DNA of 7,194 nt, from positions 1-7,194 of the forward strand of contig WLDW01000037.1 of NCBI GenBank assembly GCA_009704605.1. The letters are read 5' to 3'. Below are positions 1 to 5,608 of the stretch, in pieces. A program made the position numbers and the translations under genes. Position 1 is the first letter of the stretch. Every line of letters begins with the position of its first letter. The notes beneath the pieces are model-generated. The model was not told the DNA's origin. It did not search any database and worked only from the letters and a program-made list of their open reading frames with translations. This DNA comes from Actinomycetota bacterium (GTDB lineage Bacteria > Actinomycetota > Actinomycetes > Actinomycetales > Microbacteriaceae).

Positions 1-33
1 CAGTCGGGTCTTTCCGACCATTTAAATGAAAAC

Positions 34-39
34 GAGAGG
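34..39 (+). promoter_or_regulatory. Ribosome binding site of the substrate-binding protein gene
   Basis: GAGAGG lies 8 bases before the ATG at 48 and is a good Shine-Dalgarno match. It supports this start. Part of it (AGAG, 35-38) can pair with CTCT (44-47) just before the start codon, but a 4-bp stem is too weak to claim translational control. No convincing -35/-10 pair is visible in the 33 bases upstream, so the promoter is probably further left, outside the window. Confidence 0.7.
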
Positions 40-47
40 TTATCTCT

Positions 48-1016
48 ATGAACATCAAGAAGCTAGCTGCTCTTGTTGCCGTTTCCGCGTTAGTACTAAC
101 CGGATGTGCAACAACCGCAGCAGAAGAAGAAACAGCAGCACCAGCAAGCGACTTCAAGATCTGTGTTTACACACACGGTGACGGTGGAGGATTCTGGACT
201 GTAGCACAAAAGGGTGCTGAGCAGGCAGGTGTTGACCTAGGTGTCACAGTTGACTACCAGGGCTCAACAAACGACTCTGCAAAGCAGGCTCAGACAATTG
301 AAGCTGGTATCGCAGGTGGCTGTGACGCAATCGCAGCTTCAGCTCCAGACCCAGGTGCAATCAAGGACGCAATGTTGGCAGCAGCTGCCGCTGGCATTCC
401 TACAGTAACCATGAACTCTGGATCCGCAGTGTTCAAGGAGCTTGGTGCAATCACACATGTTGGTCAGGATGAGTTCATCGCTGGTCAAGAAGCTGGTCTT
501 CGTTTCAACGAAGCTGGTTTGACAAAGATTCTTTGTCCTCTACAGGAAGCTGCAAACGTTGGTCTTGAAGAGCGTTGTGCAGGAGCAGCAGACACATTCG
601 ATGGTGAAGTTGTTAACTTCAACCTAGATGGCGGTCTTGCTGACCTTACAGCTGCATCTGCAAAGATCAAGGCTGCTTTGGAAGCTGACCCAACCTACGA
701 TGGCGTGTTCGCATTGAACGCTGACATCGCAGCAAAGGCAGTTCTTCCAGCAGTTACTGACCTAGGTGTAGAAATGTACATCGGTACAGTTGACATGTCA
801 GCTGAGGCTCTAGATGCTATTGAGGCCGGAACAATTGCTTTCGCAATTGACCAGCAGCAGTACGCACAGGGTTACCTATCGGTTGCCTTGCTATACCTAA
901 ACCTAACCAACGGTCACACCCTTGGTGGAGGTCTACCTATGTACACCGGTCCTGGCTTTGTTGACTCAACAAACGTCGCGACTGTTAAGGCACTGGTAGC
1001 AGCAGGTACTCGCTAG
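48..1016 (+). CDS. Sugar/cyclitol ABC transporter substrate-binding lipoprotein
   Basis: This 322-residue protein is the extracellular ligand-binding component of an importer of the ribose/fructose/inositol class (Peripla_BP_4-type fold). The N-terminus is a lipoprotein signal: two lysines, a hydrophobic stretch, and lipobox Leu-Thr-Gly-Cys at 17-20, so Cys20 should be lipidated and anchor the protein to the membrane. An Ala/Glu-rich linker (21-34) follows. The family pattern is visible: the GFW segment near 48-50, VGQDEFIAG around 138-146, an E-R-C-A-G segment around 175-179, N224/D226, and IDQQQYAQGY at 267-276, which resembles the hinge and ligand-contact regions of this family. Cys163 and Cys177 are close enough in sequence to form a disulfide. 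The gene is first of a transporter set with a permease and an ATPase downstream. The catabolic genes facing it include iolD, so myo-inositol or a related cyclitol is the best guess for the ligand. The family alone would equally allow fructose, ribose or xylose. Confidence 0.9.
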   Translation: MNIKKLAALVAVSALVLTGCATTAAEEETAAPASDFKICVYTHGDGGGFWTVAQKGAEQAGVDLGVTVDYQGSTNDSAKQAQTIEAGIAGGCDAIAASAPDPGAIKDAMLAAAAAGIPTVTMNSGSAVFKELGAITHVGQDEFIAGQEAGLRFNEAGLTKILCPLQEAANVGLEERCAGAADTFDGEVVNFNLDGGLADLTAASAKIKAALEADPTYDGVFALNADIAAKAVLPAVTDLGVEMYIGTVDMSAEALDAIEAGTIAFAIDQQQYAQGYLSVALLYLNLTNGHTLGGGLPMYTGPGFVDSTNVATVKALVAAGTR

Positions 1017-1037
1017 TCGTATCATAGAAACACAAGG

Positions 1038-1073
1038 CAGGTGGGCTAGAAGATTTTCTAGCCCACCTGTTTT
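1038..1073 (+). terminator. Intercistronic hairpin terminator/attenuator after the binding-protein gene
   Basis: A perfect 14-bp inverted repeat (1038-1051 with 1056-1069) closes a 4-base loop GATT and is followed directly by four Ts (1070-1073). It sits 21 bases after the stop of the binding-protein gene and 36 bases before the permease ATG. This is the layout of a partial terminator or an mRNA-stabilising 3' hairpin, which in binding-protein ABC operons commonly gives more binding protein than membrane components. The short T tract suggests incomplete termination, and no separate promoter for the permease is evident after it. Confidence 0.85.
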
Positions 1074-1096
1074 CTAAATGAAACAAATTAGGAAAC

Positions 1097-1102
1097 TGAG
1101 GA
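1097..1102 (+). promoter_or_regulatory. Ribosome binding site of the permease gene
   Basis: TGAGGA lies 7 bases before the ATG at 1110 and supports that start. It lies after the hairpin, so a transcript that reads through or is processed at the hairpin keeps its own ribosome binding site. Confidence 0.65.
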
Positions 1103-1109
1103 TCCATTC

Positions 1110-2153
1110 ATGGCAAACGCAGTCAAAGACGAACGCGTTCAAAAAACTTCCCCAATAACAACTCTTCTAAGACGGCCAGAATTTGGCGCCCTGATGGGTG
1201 CGCTGGCGATCTTCTTGTTGTTCTCATCGGTTGACACAACCGGAAACTTTGGCCAACCTGGCGGTATTGCCGGCTGGACCGACATTGCAGCTCCAATTGG
1301 AATTGTTGCTGTGTTCGTAGCCCTCCTAATGATCGGTGGCGAGTTTGACCTTTCCACTGGAGTAATGGTTGGAACTACAGGTCTGCTAACTGGAGTGTTA
1401 GTGACTGAACTTGGACTAGATCTTTGGACTTCGATTTTCCTGGTATTGCTTTTTGCTGCAGGCGTAGGGCTCCTTAACGGCTGGCTGGTAGTGACAACTG
1501 GGCTTCCATCTTTCATTGTCACTCTGGCTACATTCTTTGTTCTTCGTGGAGCGAACCTGGCAGTTACCAAGCAGTTCACTGGAACCGTTCGGGTGAGCCT
1601 TACCGAGGAGACAGCTAACTACGATCAGGCTGCAGCGTTGCTTGCCAGCAAGATTGAGTTTGCCGGAGCAAGCTTTCAGATTTCGATCCTCTGGTGGATC
1701 TTCTTCACCATCTTGGCTACCTGGATTTTGACTAGAACCAAGTTTGGTAACTGGATTTTTGCATCCGGTGGCGATGCTAACGCTGCCCGTAATGCTGGAG
1801 TGCCTGTTATTAGAACCAAAATTATTTTGTTCGTTATGACTTCAATGGCGGCAGCTTTCGTAGGCATCATGTTCGTACTTCGCCTAAAGGGTATGCAGGC
1901 TGGACAAGGTGTTGGAGTTGAGTTTTTCTACATCATCGCCGCAGCGGTAGGCGGAACACTACTTACCGGTGGTATGGGTTCAGCCATTGGAGCCTCTCTG
2001 GGCGCAGTCATTATGGGAATGGCCTACATCGGTATCCCTTACGCACTTTGGGACTCAGACTGGACATTCACCTTCCTAGGCCTGATCTTGTTCACAGCCG
2101 TATTGATTAATACCTTCGTAGGAAAAAGAGCAATGAAGGGACGAAAGAAATGA
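1110..2153 (+). CDS. Sugar/cyclitol ABC transporter permease (RbsC/FrcC type)
   Basis: This 347-residue integral membrane protein is the translocation channel of the importer. A short charged cytoplasmic N-terminus (1-23) is followed by many hydrophobic segments, roughly at 26-40, 60-76, 83-98, 107-128, 133-150, 190-207, 236-257, 272-306 and 317-337, ending in a very basic tail (KRAMKGRKK). Family signatures are clear: [13 protein letters not shown] (72-84), [17 protein letters not shown] (131-147), a cytoplasmic loop with [18 protein letters not shown] (220-237) that corresponds to the ATPase-contact region, and [19 protein letters not shown] (281-299). The GGEFDLS wording is closest to what I know from FrcC-type fructose permeases and similar actinobacterial sets. 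Length is normal for a single permease forming a homodimer. The last four bases overlap the ATPase start (ATGA, 2150-2153), so the two are translationally coupled. Substrate cannot be told from the permease alone. Confidence 0.92.
   Translation: MANAVKDERVQKTSPITTLLRRPEFGALMGALAIFLLFSSVDTTGNFGQPGGIAGWTDIAAPIGIVAVFVALLMIGGEFDLSTGVMVGTTGLLTGVLVTELGLDLWTSIFLVLLFAAGVGLLNGWLVVTTGLPSFIVTLATFFVLRGANLAVTKQFTGTVRVSLTEETANYDQAAALLASKIEFAGASFQISILWWIFFTILATWILTRTKFGNWIFASGGDANAARNAGVPVIRTKIILFVMTSMAAAFVGIMFVLRLKGMQAGQGVGVEFFYIIAAAVGGTLLTGGMGSAIGASLGAVIMGMAYIGIPYALWDSDWTFTFLGLILFTAVLINTFVGKRAMKGRKK
2136..2141 (+). promoter_or_regulatory. Ribosome binding site of the ATPase gene, inside the permease gene
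   Basis: AAGGGA lies 8 bases before the ATG at 2150, within the final codons of the permease. With the 4-base ATGA overlap it fits coupled translation of permease and ATPase. Confidence 0.5.
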
Positions 2154-2932
2154 CCGTAGCTCTAGAGCTAAAAAACGTCACCAAGCAGTTCGGAAGCGTA
2201 ATCGCTATGACCGAAGTGAGCATGGAGGTTACTTCGGGAAGTGTTACCTGCGTACTTGGTGACAACGGTGCGGGTAAGTCAACTCTTATCAAGACACTCT
2301 CGGGTGTTCATAAACCAACAGCCGGTGAGTTCTTGATGGACGGTCAACCAGTTGACTTTGATTCCCCAAGAGAGGCCATTGCCAAAGGTATTGCAACTGT
2401 TTACCAGGACCTAGCAACCATTCCGATGATGTCGGTATGGCGAAACTTCTTCCTCGGTAACGAGATCACCATAGGCTGGGGTCCATTCCGGATGCTGAAC
2501 ATCAAGAAGATGAAGGCGCTTTCAAAGCAGCAGCTTCTTGAGATGGGCATCGACCTTCGAGACACCGACCAGCCAATTGGAACCCTATCCGGAGGAGAGC
2601 GTCAGGCTGTAGCTATTGCCCGCGCTGTTTACTTCGGTGCCAAGGTGCTAATTCTTGATGAGCCGACCTCCGCACTTGGAGTTCGTCAGTCAGGAATCGT
2701 TTTGAAGTATGTTCTATCAGCCAAGGAACGAGGTGTTGCAGTTGTATTCATTACTCACAACCCACACCATGCTTTCTTGGTTGGAGACCGCTTCTACCTT
2801 CTCAACCGAGGAAAGATGATCAACGAGTTCCAGCGCAAGAATGTAAAGCTGGACGAATTGACCATGGCCATGGCTGGTGGAGCAGAGCTTGAAGCCCTAA
2901 CCCACGAGATCTCTCAGGTAAAAGGTAAGTAA
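2150..2932 (+). CDS. Sugar/cyclitol ABC transporter ATP-binding protein, single domain (FrcA-like)
   Basis: This 260-residue cytoplasmic ATPase drives the importer. All nucleotide-binding elements are intact: Walker [10 protein letters not shown] (37-45), Q-loop Gln86 (TVYQD), ABC signature LSGGERQ (146-152), Walker B VLILDE (166-171, catalytic Glu171), D-loop SALG (174-177) and switch His203 in FITHNPHHA. It has one nucleotide-binding domain, unlike RbsA/XylG/AraG, which are about 500 residues with two. It therefore must work as a homodimer, as in the FrcA-type systems. The ITHNPHHA...VGDRF...LNRGK stretch (201-222) is characteristic of that single-domain group. There is no C-terminal regulatory domain of the MalK kind. 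It is the last gene of the transporter operon, followed after 7 bases by a hairpin. ATP-driven import of the ligand bound by the upstream lipoprotein is well supported; the ligand itself is inferred. Confidence 0.93.
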   Translation: MTVALELKNVTKQFGSVIAMTEVSMEVTSGSVTCVLGDNGAGKSTLIKTLSGVHKPTAGEFLMDGQPVDFDSPREAIAKGIATVYQDLATIPMMSVWRNFFLGNEITIGWGPFRMLNIKKMKALSKQQLLEMGIDLRDTDQPIGTLSGGERQAVAIARAVYFGAKVLILDEPTSALGVRQSGIVLKYVLSAKERGVAVVFITHNPHHAFLVGDRFYLLNRGKMINEFQRKNVKLDELTMAMAGGAELEALTHEISQVKGK

Positions 2933-2939
2933 CTTCTAA

Positions 2940-2980
2940 CCAAACGGCTGCCGGCTTTTAGTTGGTGGCCGTTTGGTATT
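2940..2980 (+). terminator. Hairpin between the convergent transporter and catabolic operons
   Basis: A stem of 13 pairs (2940-2952 with 2964-2976; the outer nine perfect, then two G-U pairs and two G-C pairs) encloses an 11-base loop and is followed on the plus strand by TATTT. It fills most of the 54-base gap between the end of the ATPase gene (2932) and the end of the iolE-like gene on the opposite strand (2987). Because an inverted repeat folds in both RNAs, it may stop both transcripts, although the T tract is poor on the plus strand and nearly absent on the minus strand. Confidence 0.7.
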
Positions 2981-2986
2981 TAAGGT

Positions 2987-3871
2987 TCAATTAGCGAACT
3001 CGCTAGCCACCTTGTTTATGAACTGAACACTCTGGCTTGCGTCACTGACTGGGCCAGAGCCGGCATCAGGGTCTGAATCGACCACGTTATCTTGCTCGAG
3101 AGTGAACCAACCCTGGTAATTTGCTGCCATCAGGTTCTTGATAATCGATCTAACATCGACATCTCCTTGGCCAAGAGGGGTATACAAACCCTGCTTTACA
3201 GCCTCGTAATAAGAAAGCTGCCCGGATCTCACCTTTTCTGCAACTTGAAGATTTACATCCTTGAGGTGTGAATGCTGGATTCGATCTGAGTGGTCTTTCG
3301 AAAACTGTACTGGGTCCGTTCCGCCAATCAACATGTGTCCGGTGTCTAGACAAAACCCAATCGTTGTTCCAGCCAACACCTGCTCTATATCCTCGCGGGT
3401 TTCAATTAGTGTTCCAACGTGAGGATGTACTACCGCCTTTACGCCACGCTGTTTTGCAAGATCGGAAACTTTAGATAAGTTCTCGAACAAAGTTGCCCAC
3501 TGCGAGGGTGTCAAGACTGGCTTGGTTGCGTCGTAGCCATCAACTCCAGTTGAAGCGGCTAGGACGAGCACCTCGGCGCCGGCTGCCTCATAGGAATCTA
3601 ACTCAGCTGTCACGGCAGGTATTGGATCGTTAGTTGGATCATGAAGCAGTATCGGATAAAAGCCACCGATGGCTCTTATCTTGTGATGCGATAGAAACTC
3701 GGCTTTTTGAAGAGGGTCCGTCGGTAAAAACCCATCAGGACCAAATTCGGTAGCAGTCAGCCCGAGACTGCTCATCTCTGCTAACACTCTTTCCGGTGAC
3801 ATTTGGTATCCCCACCCAGGAACCTCGCAAACTCCCCAGCTAATTGGTGCACCAGCGATTTTTACCTGCAT
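2987..3871 (-). CDS. iolE: IolE-like inosose dehydratase (TIM-barrel sugar isomerase/epimerase family)
   Basis: This 294-residue cytoplasmic protein belongs to the AP-endonuclease-2/xylose-isomerase-like TIM-barrel family. Best match from memory is IolE, which dehydrates scyllo-inosose (2-keto-myo-inositol) to 3D-(3,5/4)-trihydroxycyclohexane-1,2-dione, the substrate of IolD. Supporting segments in order: APISWGVCEVPGWG (8-21), TEFGPDGFLP (41-50), VVHPHVGT with Glu157 (148-157), CLDTGHM (174-180), DRIQHSHLKDV (196-206), GLYTPLGQGDVDV (228-240) and GWFTLEQD (254-261). Asp176, His202 and Glu259 are the likely metal ligands, with His149/His151 nearby. The C-terminal Asp/Ser/Gly-rich stretch with GP (265-275) is also typical of IolE-like proteins. 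Length is normal. It is the last gene of the minus-strand operon, starting immediately after the stop of the dehydrogenase gene (TAA then ATG), with a strong ribosome binding site inside that gene. IolH or IolI-like isomerase or epimerase relatives share this fold, so the exact reaction is less certain than the family; iolD in the same operon favours IolE. Confidence 0.75.
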   Translation of the reverse strand: MQVKIAGAPISWGVCEVPGWGYQMSPERVLAEMSSLGLTATEFGPDGFLPTDPLQKAEFLSHHKIRAIGGFYPILLHDPTNDPIPAVTAELDSYEAAGAEVLVLAASTGVDGYDATKPVLTPSQWATLFENLSKVSDLAKQRGVKAVVHPHVGTLIETREDIEQVLAGTTIGFCLDTGHMLIGGTDPVQFSKDHSDRIQHSHLKDVNLQVAEKVRSGQLSYYEAVKQGLYTPLGQGDVDVRSIIKNLMAANYQGWFTLEQDNVVDSDPDAGSGPVSDASQSVQFINKVASEFAN

Positions 3872-4807
3872 TTAGTTTTCTCCTCGCGGTTGATTTACAA
3901 TCTCAACACTTCCTGTTTGATTGAAAAAATCCTTTATTGCCTGGGCGGCGGCGGCAAATGTTTGCTGCCTGGCACGCTGGCTTAGGCCCATCACGTGAGG
4001 AGTAAGAGCTACGTTTGGGTGATTGAAGCACTCGTGAAATACCGCAGGCTCGGGATCAAAAGAATCTAGACCTAGCCCTGAAAGTTTCCCAGAATTAAGA
4101 GCTTCGTGGGCGGCGTCTAGGTTCACCACACCGCCTCGAGCGACATTGATGATTATGGAACCCTGAGGCATGAGCTCAATTTCCCTCTTGGAAATCAAAT
4201 TCCGAGTTTTCTCGTTTAGAGGAACGTGAACCGAAACAATATTGGACTCTGACAACAGGGCATCCATGGATTCAGCTCTCAAGTTTTCTGGGACATCGGC
4301 AACTGGATCAAAAGCTAATACCCGCATCCCAAAAGCTTGCGCCAGTTGGGCAACTCTGGATCCGATGCGTCCGAACCCAACAAGGCCAAGGGTTGAGCCT
4401 TCCAGGTCGCCTGGGACAATGCCGTCACGGCTGGTCCATTGATCTTTTCTTACTAATTCGGTTAGCGGGGAGAGTTTCTTGGAAAGCGAAAGCATCATGG
4501 CTAATGCCCCTTCAGCAACGGCGTTGGTGTTTGCTCCGGGGGTTATAGCAATCGAAACACCTCTGTCGGTTGCTGATTCCAGATCTACCCTGTCAACCCC
4601 CACACCTGTCCGCACGGCTATCTTTAGTTTCGGCATTGATTCAATTGCAGTTTTATCGAGGTAAAACTCTGCGCGAACAATCGCGCCGTCAGCTCTTAAA
4701 AGATCTTGAGGAGTTGGTTCAGCAACGAAAGTGAATTCAGATCCCAGTAATTCTTGCGTTTGCTTGGCAGGCACTGGTCCAAGACCGACTATTACAACTT
4801 CAGCCAT
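3872..4807 (-). CDS. D-2-hydroxyacid dehydrogenase, NAD-dependent (SerA-like family)
   Basis: This 311-residue cytoplasmic oxidoreductase interconverts a 2-keto acid and a D-2-hydroxy acid. The split catalytic domain is at about 1-95 and 280-311, with a Rossmann domain between. The nucleotide site GFGRIG (144-149) and Asp168 after the second strand (LAFDP) point to NAD(H) rather than NADP(H). The catalytic set is complete: Arg224 in NVARGG, Glu253 in DPEP and His271 in TPH. RTGVGVDRVDL (66-76) and ITPGANTNAVAEGALAMML (88-106) are family segments. At this length there is no C-terminal ACT regulatory domain, so it is not a classical long SerA. The substrate cannot be read from sequence; hydroxypyruvate/glycerate or another sugar-acid-derived 2-keto acid is plausible given the aldolase just upstream. 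It lies 36 bases after the aldolase gene. The ribosome binding site is weak (CTGGAA at best), so translation may depend on coupling. It is not a standard iol pathway enzyme, which makes its presence here notable. Confidence 0.88.
   Translation of the reverse strand: MAEVVIVGLGPVPAKQTQELLGSEFTFVAEPTPQDLLRADGAIVRAEFYLDKTAIESMPKLKIAVRTGVGVDRVDLESATDRGVSIAITPGANTNAVAEGALAMMLSLSKKLSPLTELVRKDQWTSRDGIVPGDLEGSTLGLVGFGRIGSRVAQLAQAFGMRVLAFDPVADVPENLRAESMDALLSESNIVSVHVPLNEKTRNLISKREIELMPQGSIIINVARGGVVNLDAAHEALNSGKLSGLGLDSFDPEPAVFHECFNHPNVALTPHVMGLSQRARQQTFAAAAQAIKDFFNQTGSVEIVNQPRGEN
3880..3885 (-). promoter_or_regulatory. Ribosome binding site of the iolE-like gene
   Basis: On the minus strand GAGGAG lies 8 bases before the ATG (3871-3869) and within the last codons of the dehydrogenase gene. 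It is the strongest Shine-Dalgarno match in this operon and fixes the start, despite the zero-base gap after the upstream TAA stop codon. Confidence 0.75.
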
Positions 4808-4843
4808 TTCGAATTCCAGAAGAAGCCAAGAGAGTATGCATAG

Positions 4844-5608
4844 CTAGTTGTTTCGAATAGCTTCTATTTGAGACTTGAACGCCTGAAGCAACGAAGTTGA
4901 ATCCGATCCCAGAGAAAGAAAATCAAAACCTTGCTTCTCATAAGCTTTAGCATCCTGGGCTGATGTGGCTAGTATTCCTAATGGCTTTTTGGCACTTCTG
5001 CAATTTTCAAGAACCGAGGCAATGGCCGATTGAAACACTTCAGAACTGTAATCTCTTGGCACACCAAGCGAGTAAGAAAGATCCAATGGCCCAATGAAAA
5101 GTGCGTCGACTCTCTTGTTTTTTACCACTTCAGCAATTTCATTAACGGCGAAGCGGGTCTCTACCTGGACTATGGAAACTGGATCTGCTTCCACGAGAGC
5201 CTTTTGGTCAGCACCCCAAGACGCGCTCCGGTTATAGCTGGCAACGCCTCTGGAGCCTTTGGGAGGGTAATCCAAAGCAGTTAGCGCGCTATCTAAATCC
5301 TCAAATGAAGAAATTCTCGGAATCATAATTCCGGCTGCACCCCTATCCAGGGCGCGAGAAATATTCTCTGCCGAAGGTGAGCTAACCCGAGCAACGACTG
5401 GACCATCAAATGCCACTACCGCCCTGGCCAAATCAGAAAATTCATTCTCGCCATGTTCAAGATCGGAAATGACCCAGTCAAAACCAGCCAGCGCAGCCAA
5501 CTCATAAGAAATGGTGCTGGGAATACCGATGAAAGTGCCGAGGCTCCTTCCCGCTTGGAGGCTGGCACGCAGTTGCCTTTGAAGTTCGGGCGCTTTTAGC
5601 CGTGCCAT
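4844..5608 (-). CDS. HpcH/HpaI-family aldolase (2-keto-3-deoxy acid class II aldolase)
   Basis: With the start at 5608 this is a 254-residue cytoplasmic aldolase, the usual length of the HpcH/HpaI family. These divalent-metal enzymes cleave 2-keto-3-deoxy (or 4-hydroxy-2-oxo) acids to pyruvate and an aldehyde; known members include HpaI, GarL and RhmA. Visible motifs: GTFIGIPS (24-31), DWVISDLEHGE (44-54) with base His52, Arg74 in VVARV, LDRGAAGIMIPRI (87-99), YPPKGSRGVA (114-123), Glu150 in VQVET and Asp176 in GPLDLS, the last two being the metal ligands. All key residues are present. The open frame extends to an ATG at 5698, but the extra 30 residues (Arg/Cys/Gly-rich) lie inside iolD and do not resemble the family. 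The ATG at 5608 has GGGGAC 6 bases upstream. The resulting 13-base overlap with iolD suggests coupled translation. The true substrate is unknown. The normal inositol aldolase IolJ belongs to a different family (FbaA-like), so this is either a substitute or a further step. Confidence 0.9.
   Translation of the reverse strand: MARLKAPELQRQLRASLQAGRSLGTFIGIPSTISYELAALAGFDWVISDLEHGENEFSDLARAVVAFDGPVVARVSSPSAENISRALDRGAAGIMIPRISSFEDLDSALTALDYPPKGSRGVASYNRSASWGADQKALVEADPVSIVQVETRFAVNEIAEVVKNKRVDALFIGPLDLSYSLGVPRDYSSEVFQSAIASVLENCRSAKKPLGILATSAQDAKAYEKQGFDFLSLGSDSTSLLQAFKSQIEAIRNN

Noticed and set aside
3..18. Short inverted repeat GTCGG/CCGAC near the left edge
   Set aside because: The stem is only 5 bp with no T-rich run directly after it; it could be the tail of an upstream terminator or an operator, but the cut-off context does not allow a call.
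1139..1579. 146-codon open frame on the minus strand within the permease gene
   Set aside because: It is antisense to an unmistakable permease, has low-complexity composition rich in Pro, Thr, Arg and Ser, and no family resemblance.
4835..4842. 8-base palindrome TATGCATA between the aldolase and dehydrogenase genes
   Set aside because: It is too short to separate from chance, has no second copy that I noticed in the window, and no promoter elements are convincing around it.
5030..5284. 84-codon plus-strand open frame inside the aldolase gene
   Set aside because: It is antisense to conserved aldolase motifs and has no supporting signals.
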